Source: Acidobacteriota bacterium (GTDB lineage: Bacteria > Acidobacteriota > Terriglobia > Terriglobales > Acidobacteriaceae). From it: 64,000 bases of DNA. The DNA lies in the NCBI GenBank assembly GCA_018268915.1, contig JAFDVQ010000005.1, forward strand, positions 574,641 through 638,640, read 5' to 3'. Positions 57,913 through 64,000 of the stretch are shown piece after piece. Under the pieces are notes generated by a model. It was given only the letters and a program-made list of their open reading frames with translations, was not told where the DNA came from and made no database searches. The translations under genes were made by a program, and so were the position numbers. Each line of letters opens with the position of its first letter. The stretch's first letter is position 1.

Positions 57913-58967
57913 ACTGGAAACTCCTTCCACTCTCGACCATCGAGCAGCGCGCCCGCGGCTTTCTTCCCCACGCGCACAGGCGCATCAGAGCAATTCAGCT
58001 CCTGATTGTCGCCAGGCGCCCCATCGCACATCGGCGGCAGATACTCACCCCACTGTTTAAAGAAGAACGGCACGCCGGCGGCCTTGCATTGATCGCGCAG
58101 GCCTCGCGCCCAGGCTTCACTCATCGGCCGCGCATGCGGCCCACTCTCCCCACCGCAGATCACCCAGTCGATCGAGGCAATCGCCTCATGCAAGTGAGCA
58201 ACTGACCCTGAAATATGTCGAAAGCGATAAAAGCCTTTACACATGCAGCACTGCCAGATCTTCTCATCGGTGCACGCGGTCGCATCTATCCCATCAAGCG
58301 ATGGGTGCTCACACTCGGCATCCATCGGCAGATTGACTTGTCCCAACAGGGGCTCGCAACTCAGGAATCTCTTCGCCGCTGGCGTCTTCAATAGCAACGC
58401 GATCCGCTCATCCGCCGCCGCCTGGTTCTCCACGCTCACGCCGAGCCAGACGTTCAGCAACGGAAAAAGAGGATATAGCTCGCCCTGGACAAATCTCGAT
58501 CTCTTGAGCACTGAAACAGAAAACAGCTCCCGGTCATTCAAAGTCGCGATATAAGAATCCGGATTCTTCCAGCGGCACTCGATATAAGCCAGCATCCGCT
58601 CCGGCCGCTTCGTCAGCAACTGAAACGTATGCTGCGGACACAACGCCATTACCGCGAAGATTCGATCGCGCTGCTCATCGGTCACGTTCTCGTGGAACAA
58701 GTCGGACATCGAGTTAACGAACACGCGCTTCGGCTGTCGCCAGCTCAGCGGCTGCAGCAGCTGGCGCGTCTCGGCGATCTGGCCGGTCCACACCGCCCGG
58801 CCATTCACGATCTTCGTCAGCCCGCTGTAGACCGTCTGCTTGCCATTGCCGAAGCGCCCAGCGATCGCCTCGGCATAGCAGTTGCGGCAGCCTTCGCTCA
58901 CCCGCGAACACCCGATGATCGGGTTCCACGTCGCGTCCGTCCACTCGATGCCCGTCTTGCTTCCCAT
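57909..58967 (-). CDS. Phage Gp37/Gp68-family (DUF5131) protein
   Basis: 352 residues. Family start KTGIEWTDATWNPIIGCS, then a CX6CX2C cluster (Cys20, 27, 30: GCSRVSEGCRNCYAEA) resembling the iron-sulphur motif of radical SAM enzymes, FVNSMSDLFHENV, FQLLTKRPERML and VWLGVSVENQAAADER, and the closing WVICGGESGPHARPMSEAWA. These proteins are frequent in phages of soil bacteria; their chemistry is not established. Extra CTDEKIWQCCMCKGFY segment inserts a further Cys set. Confidence 0.85.
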   Translation of the reverse strand: MGSKTGIEWTDATWNPIIGCSRVSEGCRNCYAEAIAGRFGNGKQTVYSGLTKIVNGRAVWTGQIAETRQLLQPLSWRQPKRVFVNSMSDLFHENVTDEQRDRIFAVMALCPQHTFQLLTKRPERMLAYIECRWKNPDSYIATLNDRELFSVSVLKRSRFVQGELYPLFPLLNVWLGVSVENQAAADERIALLLKTPAAKRFLSCEPLLGQVNLPMDAECEHPSLDGIDATACTDEKIWQCCMCKGFYRFRHISGSVAHLHEAIASIDWVICGGESGPHARPMSEAWARGLRDQCKAAGVPFFFKQWGEYLPPMCDGAPGDNQELNCSDAPVRVGKKAAGALLDGREWKEFPV

Positions 58968-59004
58968 CGTTACCCTTTCCCCAGCAACTTCGACAGCACA
59001 CGCT

Positions 59005-59409
59005 TTATTGTGCAGAAGTGCTTACAGTGACTGGGGTTGGTCCCAAAGGGATGGTTGCCGCGACCTCGTTCGATGGCGTTGACGTCTGCAAAACCCCATT
59101 GATCGTCGCAGTGGAATAGACAATGTACTGATAGGTCGTGCCCGCAGTCACGCCCTGGTCGACATAGGTTGTCGGCGAAACCGGAGTCAGAGTGAGAAGC
59201 TGCCAGGTCGAGCCCGACGTGGGACACACGCTGAGCGCTCCCGTGCAGCGATACACATTGAAGGTACAGGTGATCGTGGTATCGCAGGTATTGTTCCAGG
59301 TGAGCGTTGACTTGTGCTGCGTTGGAGTGGGGAGGGCCGCGCCCTGCGCATGCAACGACAGTGTCGACAAGATCACCGCCATCGCCAAGACATACATAAG
59401 TTTTTTCAT
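59005..59409 (-). CDS. Secreted fibronectin-type-III-like phage protein
   Basis: 134 residues with a signal peptide (LMYVLAMAVILSTLSLHAQ). The mature part is one fibronectin-III-like sandwich with paired Cys (CDTTITCTFNVYRCTG, CPTSG) and the ending TYQYIVYSTATINGVLQTST. In bacteria, this module is common on secreted enzymes. As the phage early region's only exported beta-sandwich, it may be a lysogen-surface factor. Confidence 0.7.
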   Translation of the reverse strand: MKKLMYVLAMAVILSTLSLHAQGAALPTPTQHKSTLTWNNTCDTTITCTFNVYRCTGALSVCPTSGSTWQLLTLTPVSPTTYVDQGVTAGTTYQYIVYSTATINGVLQTSTPSNEVAATIPLGPTPVTVSTSAQ

Positions 59410-59412
59410 TTA

Positions 59413-59646
59413 CTACTCCTTCCTCGAAACGTCTTCACTATTCCGCTTCCCAGCCTTCTCCGCAAAATCCAACATGCCGTCCATCCAAGCATCTAGACGA
59501 CTGCGCTTGAATCTCCAGCGATTGCCTAACTTGAAGGCAGGGACAAAACCGCTGCAGGCATACTTGTAAAGCGTGTCGGTACTCACGCCGAGGAACTCCG
59601 CAGCCTGCTTGATGTCGAGAACCTCACGCACGTCAAATACATTCAT
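59413..59646 (-). CDS. Excisionase-family DNA-binding protein
   Basis: 77 residues. Winged helix of the MerR/excisionase type: LDIKQAAEFLGVSTDTLYKY, FVPAFKLGNRWRFKRSRLD. In phages such proteins direct excision or regulate early promoters. It overlaps the Fis-like gene by ATGA. Confidence 0.82.
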   Translation of the reverse strand: MNVFDVREVLDIKQAAEFLGVSTDTLYKYACSGFVPAFKLGNRWRFKRSRLDAWMDGMLDFAEKAGKRNSEDVSRKE

Positions 59647-59957
59647 GCAGTCTTTTCCGCTTGATACGATCTGAATGCTCGGGCAAGTGTTTGAGCTGGC
59701 AACTTTCTTTTCCGATCCGCCCTCAACTCTTCCCGTACCTCGTGCAGCGTCAGCCCCAGCTCCGCCATCGAGCGCGACAAGGTGTTACGGTGCGCACCCA
59801 TCTCCATTGCCGCCTTCGACTGGTTGCCGCTATTCGCCTTCACGATCTCGCGAATCAATGCTCTCTTGAACTGGTTGACCGCATCCTCGTATGCGATTCC
59901 CTCTTCGCGCATCCGCCTGGCTACGCCTTCCACATCACATCGCAAAGCCGCCGTCAT
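59643..59957 (-). CDS. Fis-type helix-turn-helix protein
   Basis: 104 residues. AYEDAVNQFKRALIREIV and ANSGNQSKAAMEMGAHRNTL followed by SRSMAELGL match the C-terminal HTH_8 (Fis) domain. The basic end (RADRKRKLPAQTLARAFRS) adds DNA affinity. Next to the excisionase-like gene; together they may form the excision or early-control complex. Confidence 0.78.
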   Translation of the reverse strand: MTAALRCDVEGVARRMREEGIAYEDAVNQFKRALIREIVKANSGNQSKAAMEMGAHRNTLSRSMAELGLTLHEVREELRADRKRKLPAQTLARAFRSYQAEKTA

Positions 59958-60166
59958 GGACCCACCTTTCCGTCATTCGCGATTCGATACGCACACCGCA
60001 GAGCGCCGCCGAGCCCCGCAGCACAGACAGCCAAGCCCCACATAACTGTCACGAATGACCACCAATCGTCGAAATGCCTGATTGCGGCAAAAGCGGACAC
60101 ATAAGAAGCCGCGATCGAAATGCACAGGCACAGCAAGCCGCAAAACAAGAGCCGACGCTTCGCCAT
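59954..60166 (-). CDS. Two-span membrane protein, 70 aa
   Basis: ATG 60166 (AAAGGA upstream); longer starts at 60202 or 60229 are possible. Hydrophobic helices: LLFCGLLCLCISIAASYVSA and FVTVMWGLAVCAAGLGGAL. Overlaps the Fis-like gene by ATGA. Function unknown. Confidence 0.55.
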   Translation of the reverse strand: MAKRRLLFCGLLCLCISIAASYVSAFAAIRHFDDWWSFVTVMWGLAVCAAGLGGALRCAYRIANDGKVGP

Positions 60167-60259
60167 CTCAAGATCCTTTAGTGCTGCGCGAGAGAGCGGC
60201 ATCGCGCAACAAACGTGGGGCCCGCTCACCCCATCCCCTTACTTCAGGGACTCGCGTTC

Positions 60260-60577
60260 TTAGGCTGTGGCCGGAGGCGCAGTTGTCGCCGGCGTGTTTG
60301 CTGTCACTGCCGCTGCGAGCGCTGCGGAGTTTGCGTCGACGTGATCGATGATGGCCTGAATGCGGGCCGGATCACCGGAAGCAAGCGCGTCTTTCAGCTG
60401 CTGCGAAAGCCCGTTCAGAAGAGCGATTGCGGACTGTTCGACGGTGGTTTCGTTGGCAACGGAAGTTTCAAGTTGAGCGAGATCGGCCATGATAGATCGA
60501 CTCCTTTTCCTCACCAGCACGATGAGGTAAATGGTTAAGGCCAGGTTGATGAGACCCAGCAGCGTTGATGAATGCAC
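60260..60577 (-). CDS. N-terminally anchored helical protein with a probable second internal start
   Basis: GTG 60577 follows AAGGAGG by 7 bases and gives 105 residues with an N-terminal membrane helix (LLGLINLALTIYLIVLV). An internal ATG at 60490 has AAAAGGAG 10 bases before it and gives a 76-residue soluble form (ADLAQLETSVANETTVEQSA, then a helical LSQQLKDALASGDPARIQA and an Ala/Thr/Pro tail). Both starts are supported, so one gene may yield anchored and soluble products. Confidence 0.65.
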   Translation of the reverse strand: MHSSTLLGLINLALTIYLIVLVRKRSRSIMADLAQLETSVANETTVEQSAIALLNGLSQQLKDALASGDPARIQAIIDHVDANSAALAAAVTANTPATTAPPATA

Positions 60578-60608
60578 CTTCGAACCTCCTTAGTGCCTGC
60601 GTAAGAAA

Positions 60609-60809
60609 CTAGTCCCTGATCATTCGTGCAAGCTCTGCAAGCTTCTCTAGTTCCGGCACGGTAAGAGCTCTAAACGTCACAGTCCACCCGGTTGTTCTGT
60701 AATACGAAACATCACAGCCCAAGCCAGCAAATCGATTCCGAATCGCGTGAACAAGTTGCGGGTCAACGAGTGATCGTCCGCTTTTATCCTGCGCAATCGA
60801 TGTGCTCAT
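60609..60809 (-). CDS. 66-aa phage hypothetical protein
   Basis: Small alpha/beta protein (QLVHAIRNRFAGLGCDVSYY, GWTVTFRALTVPELEKLAEL) with no motif. It shares base 60809 with the next gene's stop. Function unknown. Confidence 0.6.
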   Translation of the reverse strand: MSTSIAQDKSGRSLVDPQLVHAIRNRFAGLGCDVSYYRTTGWTVTFRALTVPELEKLAELARMIRD

Positions 60810-61069
60810 TACTCCCTCACCGGCTCCATCACGTCCCGTGCAGCCGCCCGGCCTTCTTTCCTCGCCTGGTCAACATTCGCCAGCAGCCTTGGCAACCGAT
60901 CCGCGAGCTGCTCCCCCGCATCCTTCGGCGCTAGGTCCTCGTCGATCGCAATTACCGCGTCGTCGCGCCTGATCACCACCACCACGAACGCGCCTGCCTG
61001 CTTGCGCAAGTACTCGGCATATCCGGCCACCGTGCCCGTCTTCTGCCAGTCCGGAGGCTTGCGACTCAC
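60809..61069 (-). CDS. 86-aa phage hypothetical protein
   Basis: Short protein with a central beta pair (GAFVVVVIRRDDAVIAIDED) between helices (VAGYAEYLRKQ, AGEQLADRLPRLLANVDQAR). Overlaps both neighbours. Function unknown. Confidence 0.6.
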   Translation of the reverse strand: MSRKPPDWQKTGTVAGYAEYLRKQAGAFVVVVIRRDDAVIAIDEDLAPKDAGEQLADRLPRLLANVDQARKEGRAAARDVMEPVRE

Positions 61070-61299
61070 GGGTCAACCCTCTGCCTCACGATGGCCAGCA
61101 GCACTTCGCGCTGCATCTCACCGAGGATCTTCTGAGTCTTTCGCTCTTCACCTTCCCAGCGCGCCATGAAGCGCTGAGCAGCGCCTGGTCCATCGGTATC
61201 GCCGTAAACCTCACGAGCCATCGCCGTTAGTTCAGCCTCGGCCTTCATCGCCCGAAGGAGAGCGGATGGCTCGCCGAAATCGCCCACATGGATACTCAT
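61066..61299 (-). CDS. 77-aa helical phage protein
   Basis: Helical, charged protein (ALLRAMKAEAELTAMAREVY, AAQRFMARWEGEERKTQKIL) with no motif. Overlaps the S2P-like gene and the next gene by 4 bases each. Confidence 0.6.
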   Translation of the reverse strand: MSIHVGDFGEPSALLRAMKAEAELTAMAREVYGDTDGPGAAQRFMARWEGEERKTQKILGEMQREVLLAIVRQRVDP

Positions 61300-61646
61300 C
61301 CGCGCACCACGCTCTTGATCTCTTCGCAGCAGCTCAGGATCCGATCGCCGTCCGAATTCCGCACCGGCGCGAGGTTGCAGATCAGCATGCAGAGATTCGC
61401 CAGGCGGAAAGCTGCTGACTCAGGAAACGCGATCATCAGCGCGAGGTTCATGAGCGGCCCGGAAAGCGAGATCAGCAGGTTTTGCAATGCTGTTCCCGCC
61501 TCGCGCTTCAGGCACGGTCCACGCAGATGCCAATTGACCGCTTTCACGCGTACGCCCAGCGCCCACGCCGCCAGCAAGTGGCCCACTTCATGCATCCACA
61601 TCGCCAGCAGTCCCAGAGCAATCGTCTTTACCAGAAAATCAAACAT
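61296..61646 (-). CDS. Compact site-2-protease-like (M50) membrane protein
   Basis: 116 residues, much smaller than known M50 proteases (200+). All core features are there: zinc site HEVGH at 19-23 in a first membrane helix, the central SGPLMNL motif (62-68, as in the conserved GPxxN of S2P) and NLAPVRNSDGDRI at 91-102 (as in the N-x-x-P-x-x-x-x-DG third metal site). I infer an intramembrane zinc protease or an inactive relative in the phage. Tightly coupled to the flanking genes. Confidence 0.7.
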   Translation of the reverse strand: MFDFLVKTIALGLLAMWMHEVGHLLAAWALGVRVKAVNWHLRGPCLKREAGTALQNLLISLSGPLMNLALMIAFPESAAFRLANLCMLICNLAPVRNSDGDRILSCCEEIKSVVRG

Positions 61647-61772
61647 CGTTCGACCTCGTTCTTGACCTCAATCTCGTTTTCCGGATGCAGCGGAGAGAGG
61701 TCGGCGCTCCGCTGCACCACGTTTCCGCGCTGACGGCCGCCTCGCGAGCGGGAGATCCGCGCGGAAGCTCAA

Positions 61773-62522
61773 TCAGGAAATAACTGGAACGCCCGGGATG
61801 TTCTCCGTCAGCCAGGCCGCGATCGCATTGCGAGTATCGAGTCCCCATTTGGCATCGATCTCGAATAGCGCAATCTGCGGCAGCCCATCCTTCACGCCCT
61901 TCATACGCAGGAGGAAGCGCGACTGGACCGGCGCAACCTCACGGAAGGTCCGCCAGGGGATCAGAGGCACACCGTCCGCCGGCAGCGGAATCGACTGCTT
62001 CGTCACCGTGCCCGACTTGACAACGACCTCTTGAGACAAGCCGTCATCGTTTACTGCTACAGCCTCGCCACTGCCAATCGCAGAGCAGAGCTGCTGCACC
62101 TTCGCGGCATTGTCGTCGAAGTAAAAACTGGCGCGGAACGGGATCAGGAAATCTTCCGGAGAGGCGTAGTACTTGTCAAAAACAAACGGTGTTTCCACCT
62201 TGTGCAGCGCCGTCGCGTACACGTGCCGGCGTCCGAACTCATCAGCCCTGAGGCTGACCAGGTCCACCTGCCGATAGGTCGCAATGTGTAGCCCAACCTC
62301 TTGCGGAAACTCGTCCAGCTTCGCATCGACCAGGCCCTTCAACCCGGCCAGCGTCGCAACATTGAAAGTCGGCTTTTCAAACTGCGGCTTCAGCTGGCGG
62401 ATCGGCTCGCCGAGTGTTCCGTCCGCTTTCACCGCGTAGTCCTGGTCGCCAACCTTTGTCGTGACCGGTCGCTCGTCCTTGAGTCGGCCCATCAGATATT
62501 GCAGAAAATCCCCAATCGTCAT
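61773..62522 (-). CDS. Phage hypothetical protein, 249 aa
   Basis: ATG 62522 with GGAGCGGAGG upstream; the longer frame to 62663 overlaps another gene. Alpha/beta sequence with IGDFLQYLMGRLKDERP start, VGLHIATYRQVDLVSLRADE, YYASPEDFLIPFRASFYFDD and FREVAPVQSRFLLRMKGVKD. Resembles phage proteins of the DUF2303 type in layout but not clearly. The 126-base gap after it to the S2P-like gene holds no supported frame. Confidence 0.65.
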   Translation of the reverse strand: MTIGDFLQYLMGRLKDERPVTTKVGDQDYAVKADGTLGEPIRQLKPQFEKPTFNVATLAGLKGLVDAKLDEFPQEVGLHIATYRQVDLVSLRADEFGRRHVYATALHKVETPFVFDKYYASPEDFLIPFRASFYFDDNAAKVQQLCSAIGSGEAVAVNDDGLSQEVVVKSGTVTKQSIPLPADGVPLIPWRTFREVAPVQSRFLLRMKGVKDGLPQIALFEIDAKWGLDTRNAIAAWLTENIPGVPVIS

Positions 62523-62568
62523 CCCTCCGCTCCTTTCCGCGGCTACTGGTTGAAACTGCGTTGCTCTG

Positions 62569-62943
62569 TTACTTCTTCGCCGCATCGAATTGCACCACTG
62601 GCGGCATCGCTGGTCTCGGTGCTTCCCAGAGCGGCATCTGGCGCGGATCCTCACTGAACGCAATCAGGGCGCCTTCAGTGGATCGACCGACAAACATCTG
62701 CGATTTGTGCTTCTCGATTCCAGCCAGCTTTGTCGAGACCACAAACTCGGTGTGCACCTTGCAGCGATCGCTCTCTGGCTTGAAGTCAACGCGGAGCGTA
62801 ATGCTGCGCGTCGCAGTTGCCACTGTCGAGAGGTCCGCAATGTTTTCCAGAATCTTGCGCAGTTCCAGGTCGAACGCATCGACAGCCGCGCCCTCGTTGA
62901 TGTTTCCAATGTTGACCGTCAGCAATTCCTTCGCCTTCTCCAC
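62569..62943 (-). CDS. Phage hypothetical protein, 124 aa
   Basis: GTG 62943 directly follows the upstream stop. Helical N-terminus (LRKILENIADLSTVATATRS), central beta pair (ITLRVDFKPESDRCKVHTEF) and a Pro-rich C-terminus. This resembles small phage proteins seen with recombination or DUF2303-type genes. Function unknown. Confidence 0.62.
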   Translation of the reverse strand: MEKAKELLTVNIGNINEGAAVDAFDLELRKILENIADLSTVATATRSITLRVDFKPESDRCKVHTEFVVSTKLAGIEKHKSQMFVGRSTEGALIAFSEDPRQMPLWEAPRPAMPPVVQFDAAKK

Positions 62944-63405
62944 CTATCTCCCTCCCGTCCAGAGCCAGTACAAAAGCACAGTGCAGCCCACCATCGCCAA
63001 GAGCATCTGCGCAGCACTCAGCGCGTCGGCCATCACCCGCGCGATCGCGTCTTTCTTCACCGCATCGAGCGAGGCCGCGCCCATCGCAACGACGAGCGCC
63101 CAGAGAATCGCCATCCCAACCGATCTGAAGTCGATGGGCACGCCGATCGCCGTATTCCAGAGGCCTTCACCAACGAGCATGATGATCAGCGCGGAAGTGA
63201 ACTGACGGCGCCAGCGATCCCGCGCCTGGTAGATCGGAGCCGAGCGCCGCGCCTGATTCTCCTGATACTCCCGCTCGAGCGCGGTATATTGATCCCAGCA
63301 CTCGAGGCAAAAGATTCCTTTCATCGCGAGCTTGCCGCACTCGCAGTAGGTGTGCTCCTGAACGAGCACGGGGCCTGATGGTTTTCTGATCCCCGCGGTG
63401 GTCAT
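62944..63405 (-). CDS. Zinc-finger plus membrane protein, 153 aa
   Basis: ATG 63405 overlaps the upstream stop. An N-terminal CECGKLAMKGIFCLECWDQY zinc ribbon is followed by a basic helix, then three hydrophobic helices (SALIIMLVGEGLWNTAIGV, SVGMAILWALVVAMGAASL, AQMLLAMVGCTVLLYWLW). Function unknown. Confidence 0.65.
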   Translation of the reverse strand: MTTAGIRKPSGPVLVQEHTYCECGKLAMKGIFCLECWDQYTALEREYQENQARRSAPIYQARDRWRRQFTSALIIMLVGEGLWNTAIGVPIDFRSVGMAILWALVVAMGAASLDAVKKDAIARVMADALSAAQMLLAMVGCTVLLYWLWTGGR

Positions 63406-63662
63406 GCCGCACGCCCTTTCCGCGGCCGTCGATTGCCTCTTCGGATCAGCTTGTGCACTTCCGCCGGCGTCATCCTCTTCGGCGTGGAAGCTTTGCGAAC
63501 ACGCTCGAGACGCTGCGATTCCGCCACCTGGCATCGCGGGTTGCTGCAGCAGGTTCTGGTGGTGTTCACCCAGCAACAGGTCTCCCCATCCTCGAGCCTG
63601 CAGGCATTCGCTTCAGTGCAGTTGCAGTGCCGGCATACTCCCGGCTGAAGAACAGGCGTCAT
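63402..63662 (-). CDS. 86-aa cysteine-rich phage protein
   Basis: ATG 63662 with GGGAGGG upstream (GTG 63665 also possible). Eight cysteines in CRHCNCTEANACRLEDGETCCW and RTCCSNPRC form zinc sites typical of a common phage protein type. Basic C-terminal half (KRMTPAEVHKLIRRGNRRPR) suggests nucleic acid contact. Confidence 0.68.
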   Translation of the reverse strand: MTPVLQPGVCRHCNCTEANACRLEDGETCCWVNTTRTCCSNPRCQVAESQRLERVRKASTPKRMTPAEVHKLIRRGNRRPRKGRAA

Positions 63663-63799
63663 CACTGACCCTCCCCGCGATACATACGCCCTGCGCGTCG
63701 AGCGAAGATTTCATCGAGCGCCATCTGCACCACGAGCCCAACTGCGATGACTAGAAATCCGAAGGCGATGAAAATGTCAGGAAGGGCAGAATAGTTCAC
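63662..63799 (-). CDS. 45-aa single-span membrane protein
   Basis: GTG 63799 to TGA 63662. One hydrophobic helix (IFIAFGFLVIAVGLVVQMAL), then a basic end. Both ends overlap neighbouring genes by 1-4 bases, which supports a real gene. Function unknown. Confidence 0.55.
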   Translation of the reverse strand: MNYSALPDIFIAFGFLVIAVGLVVQMALDEIFARRAGRMYRGEGQ

Positions 63800-64000
63800 A
63801 CCGCACCGCCCTTCTCAACCGCGACTTCTGCCGGCGCCACGAAGGGAATCGGGATCGCACGACGCACGACATCTGCGAGTTCGGTGAGGGCTTTGGCCCT
63901 TGCCGAACTCGCGTCGTTTGCGAGAGCGGTCTCATTTCTACAGGCGTAGGCGGCGGCGGCGGCGGCGGCGGCGTAGGCGTAGGCGGCGGCGGCGGCGGCG
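63796..64000 (-). CDS. Partial Ala-rich phage protein (5' end outside window)
   Basis: The C-terminal 67 residues read from the window edge: a low-complexity stretch of Ala with Tyr at intervals, then CRNETALANDASSARAKAL, TELADVVRRAIPIPF and a short end. The TGA overlaps the next GTG. Similar low-complexity Ala helices occur in phage coiled-coil proteins. The GCC repeat (63941-64000) is coding. Confidence 0.6.
   Translation of the reverse strand, partial: AAAAAAYAYAAAAAAAAYACRNETALANDASSARAKALTELADVVRRAIPIPFVAPAEVAVEKGGAV
63941..64000. repeat. GGC trinucleotide tract with GTAGGC variants
   Basis: From GGCGTA, then runs of GGC broken by two adjacent GTA units, then GGC to the window end. On the - strand it codes for Ala with Tyr at the GTA positions. 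Repeat-rich tracts such as this can vary in unit number between cells and are also a common place for assembly breaks. Confidence 0.8.

Larger units (their letters stand above)
22402..64000 (-). mobile_element. Prophage, HK97-type head with GTA-type tail tip (right end outside window)
   Basis: The left boundary is a truncated tRNA-Arg copy beside a tyrosine integrase. The interior has the full structural set (TerS, TerL, portal, prohead protease, capsid, connectors, major tail, chaperones, tape measure, tail tip, fibre), tightly packed on the - strand, with small early genes to the right. Late genes run toward the integrase, with + strand cargo between fibre and integrase. About 41.6 kb are visible, no right attachment site is seen, and the phage must continue beyond the window. 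Confidence 0.93.

Noticed and set aside
60577..60600. Separate tiny gene before 60490
   Set aside because: The upstream part is in frame with the rest, so a single gene with two starts explains it better.
1..64000. CRISPR array or rRNA operon
   Set aside because: No evenly spaced direct repeats of 25-40 bases and no rRNA-like conserved stretch were seen on either strand; the only tandem repeat is the short GGC tract at the end.

Overview
The window joins chromosomal DNA of a soil Acidobacteriota bacterium (class Terriglobia is my best guess) to the left two thirds of an integrated tailed phage. The host assignment rests on the gene families: a TonB-dependent receptor of about 1100 residues with an N-terminal carboxypeptidase-regulatory-like domain, BIG/PKD-type beta-sandwich modules on secreted proteins, and a tannase/feruloyl esterase beside GH43 and GH42 enzymes. 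No rRNA or marker gene is present, so this is inference.

Positions 1-6800 carry a loose set of secreted or membrane proteins on the + strand: a zinc-ribbon/OmpA protein, two exported proteins of unknown function, a protein with a C-terminal beta-trefoil-like repeat domain, and several small or decaying reading frames. From 6.8 to 22.2 kb lies a plant-polysaccharide utilisation locus. An SDR dehydrogenase, the TonB-dependent receptor and a TetR-family regulator are on the - strand. Divergent from them, on the +, are a tannase/feruloyl esterase, a second secreted hydrolase-like protein, a small exported protein, GH43, GH42 and a secreted TIM-barrel-like protein. A 15-base operator occurs downstream of matching TTGACA promoters of the receptor and of the esterase, and in a weaker form in front of tetR. 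The locus can therefore be read as one regulon controlled by its own TetR repressor.

At 22402-22451 lies only the 3' 50 nt of a tRNA-Arg(TCT) gene on the - strand, followed by a tyrosine integrase. This is the left attachment site of a prophage that runs off the right end of the window; the intact tRNA-Arg should lie at its right end. Read on the - strand (right to left) the phage has small early and regulatory genes (64-55 kb), lysis-type genes (55-53 kb), HNH endonuclease, TerS, TerL, portal, S49 prohead protease and HK97-type capsid (53-46 kb), head-tail connectors, major tail protein, a tail-chaperone pair joined by a probable -1 frameshift, tape measure, and a tail tip of the gene-transfer-agent type (DUF2460, DUF2163, NlpC/P60, large host-specificity protein). 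A tail fibre follows. Between fibre and integrase is cargo, mostly on the + strand: a four-gene overlapping module with an FkbM methyltransferase and small membrane proteins, a signal-peptide-bearing GH28-fold protein whose catalytic motifs are largely substituted (- strand), a secreted HNH nuclease with a membrane partner, and two ribbon-helix-helix regulators, one with a clear paired operator.

The most interesting items are the TetR operator set, the apparently dead GH28 protein, the FkbM cargo module, the self-operator of the ribbon-helix-helix gene, the loss of the first catalytic arginine in the integrase, a very small site-2-protease-like membrane protein, and the frameshift and cos-like signals in the late genes.
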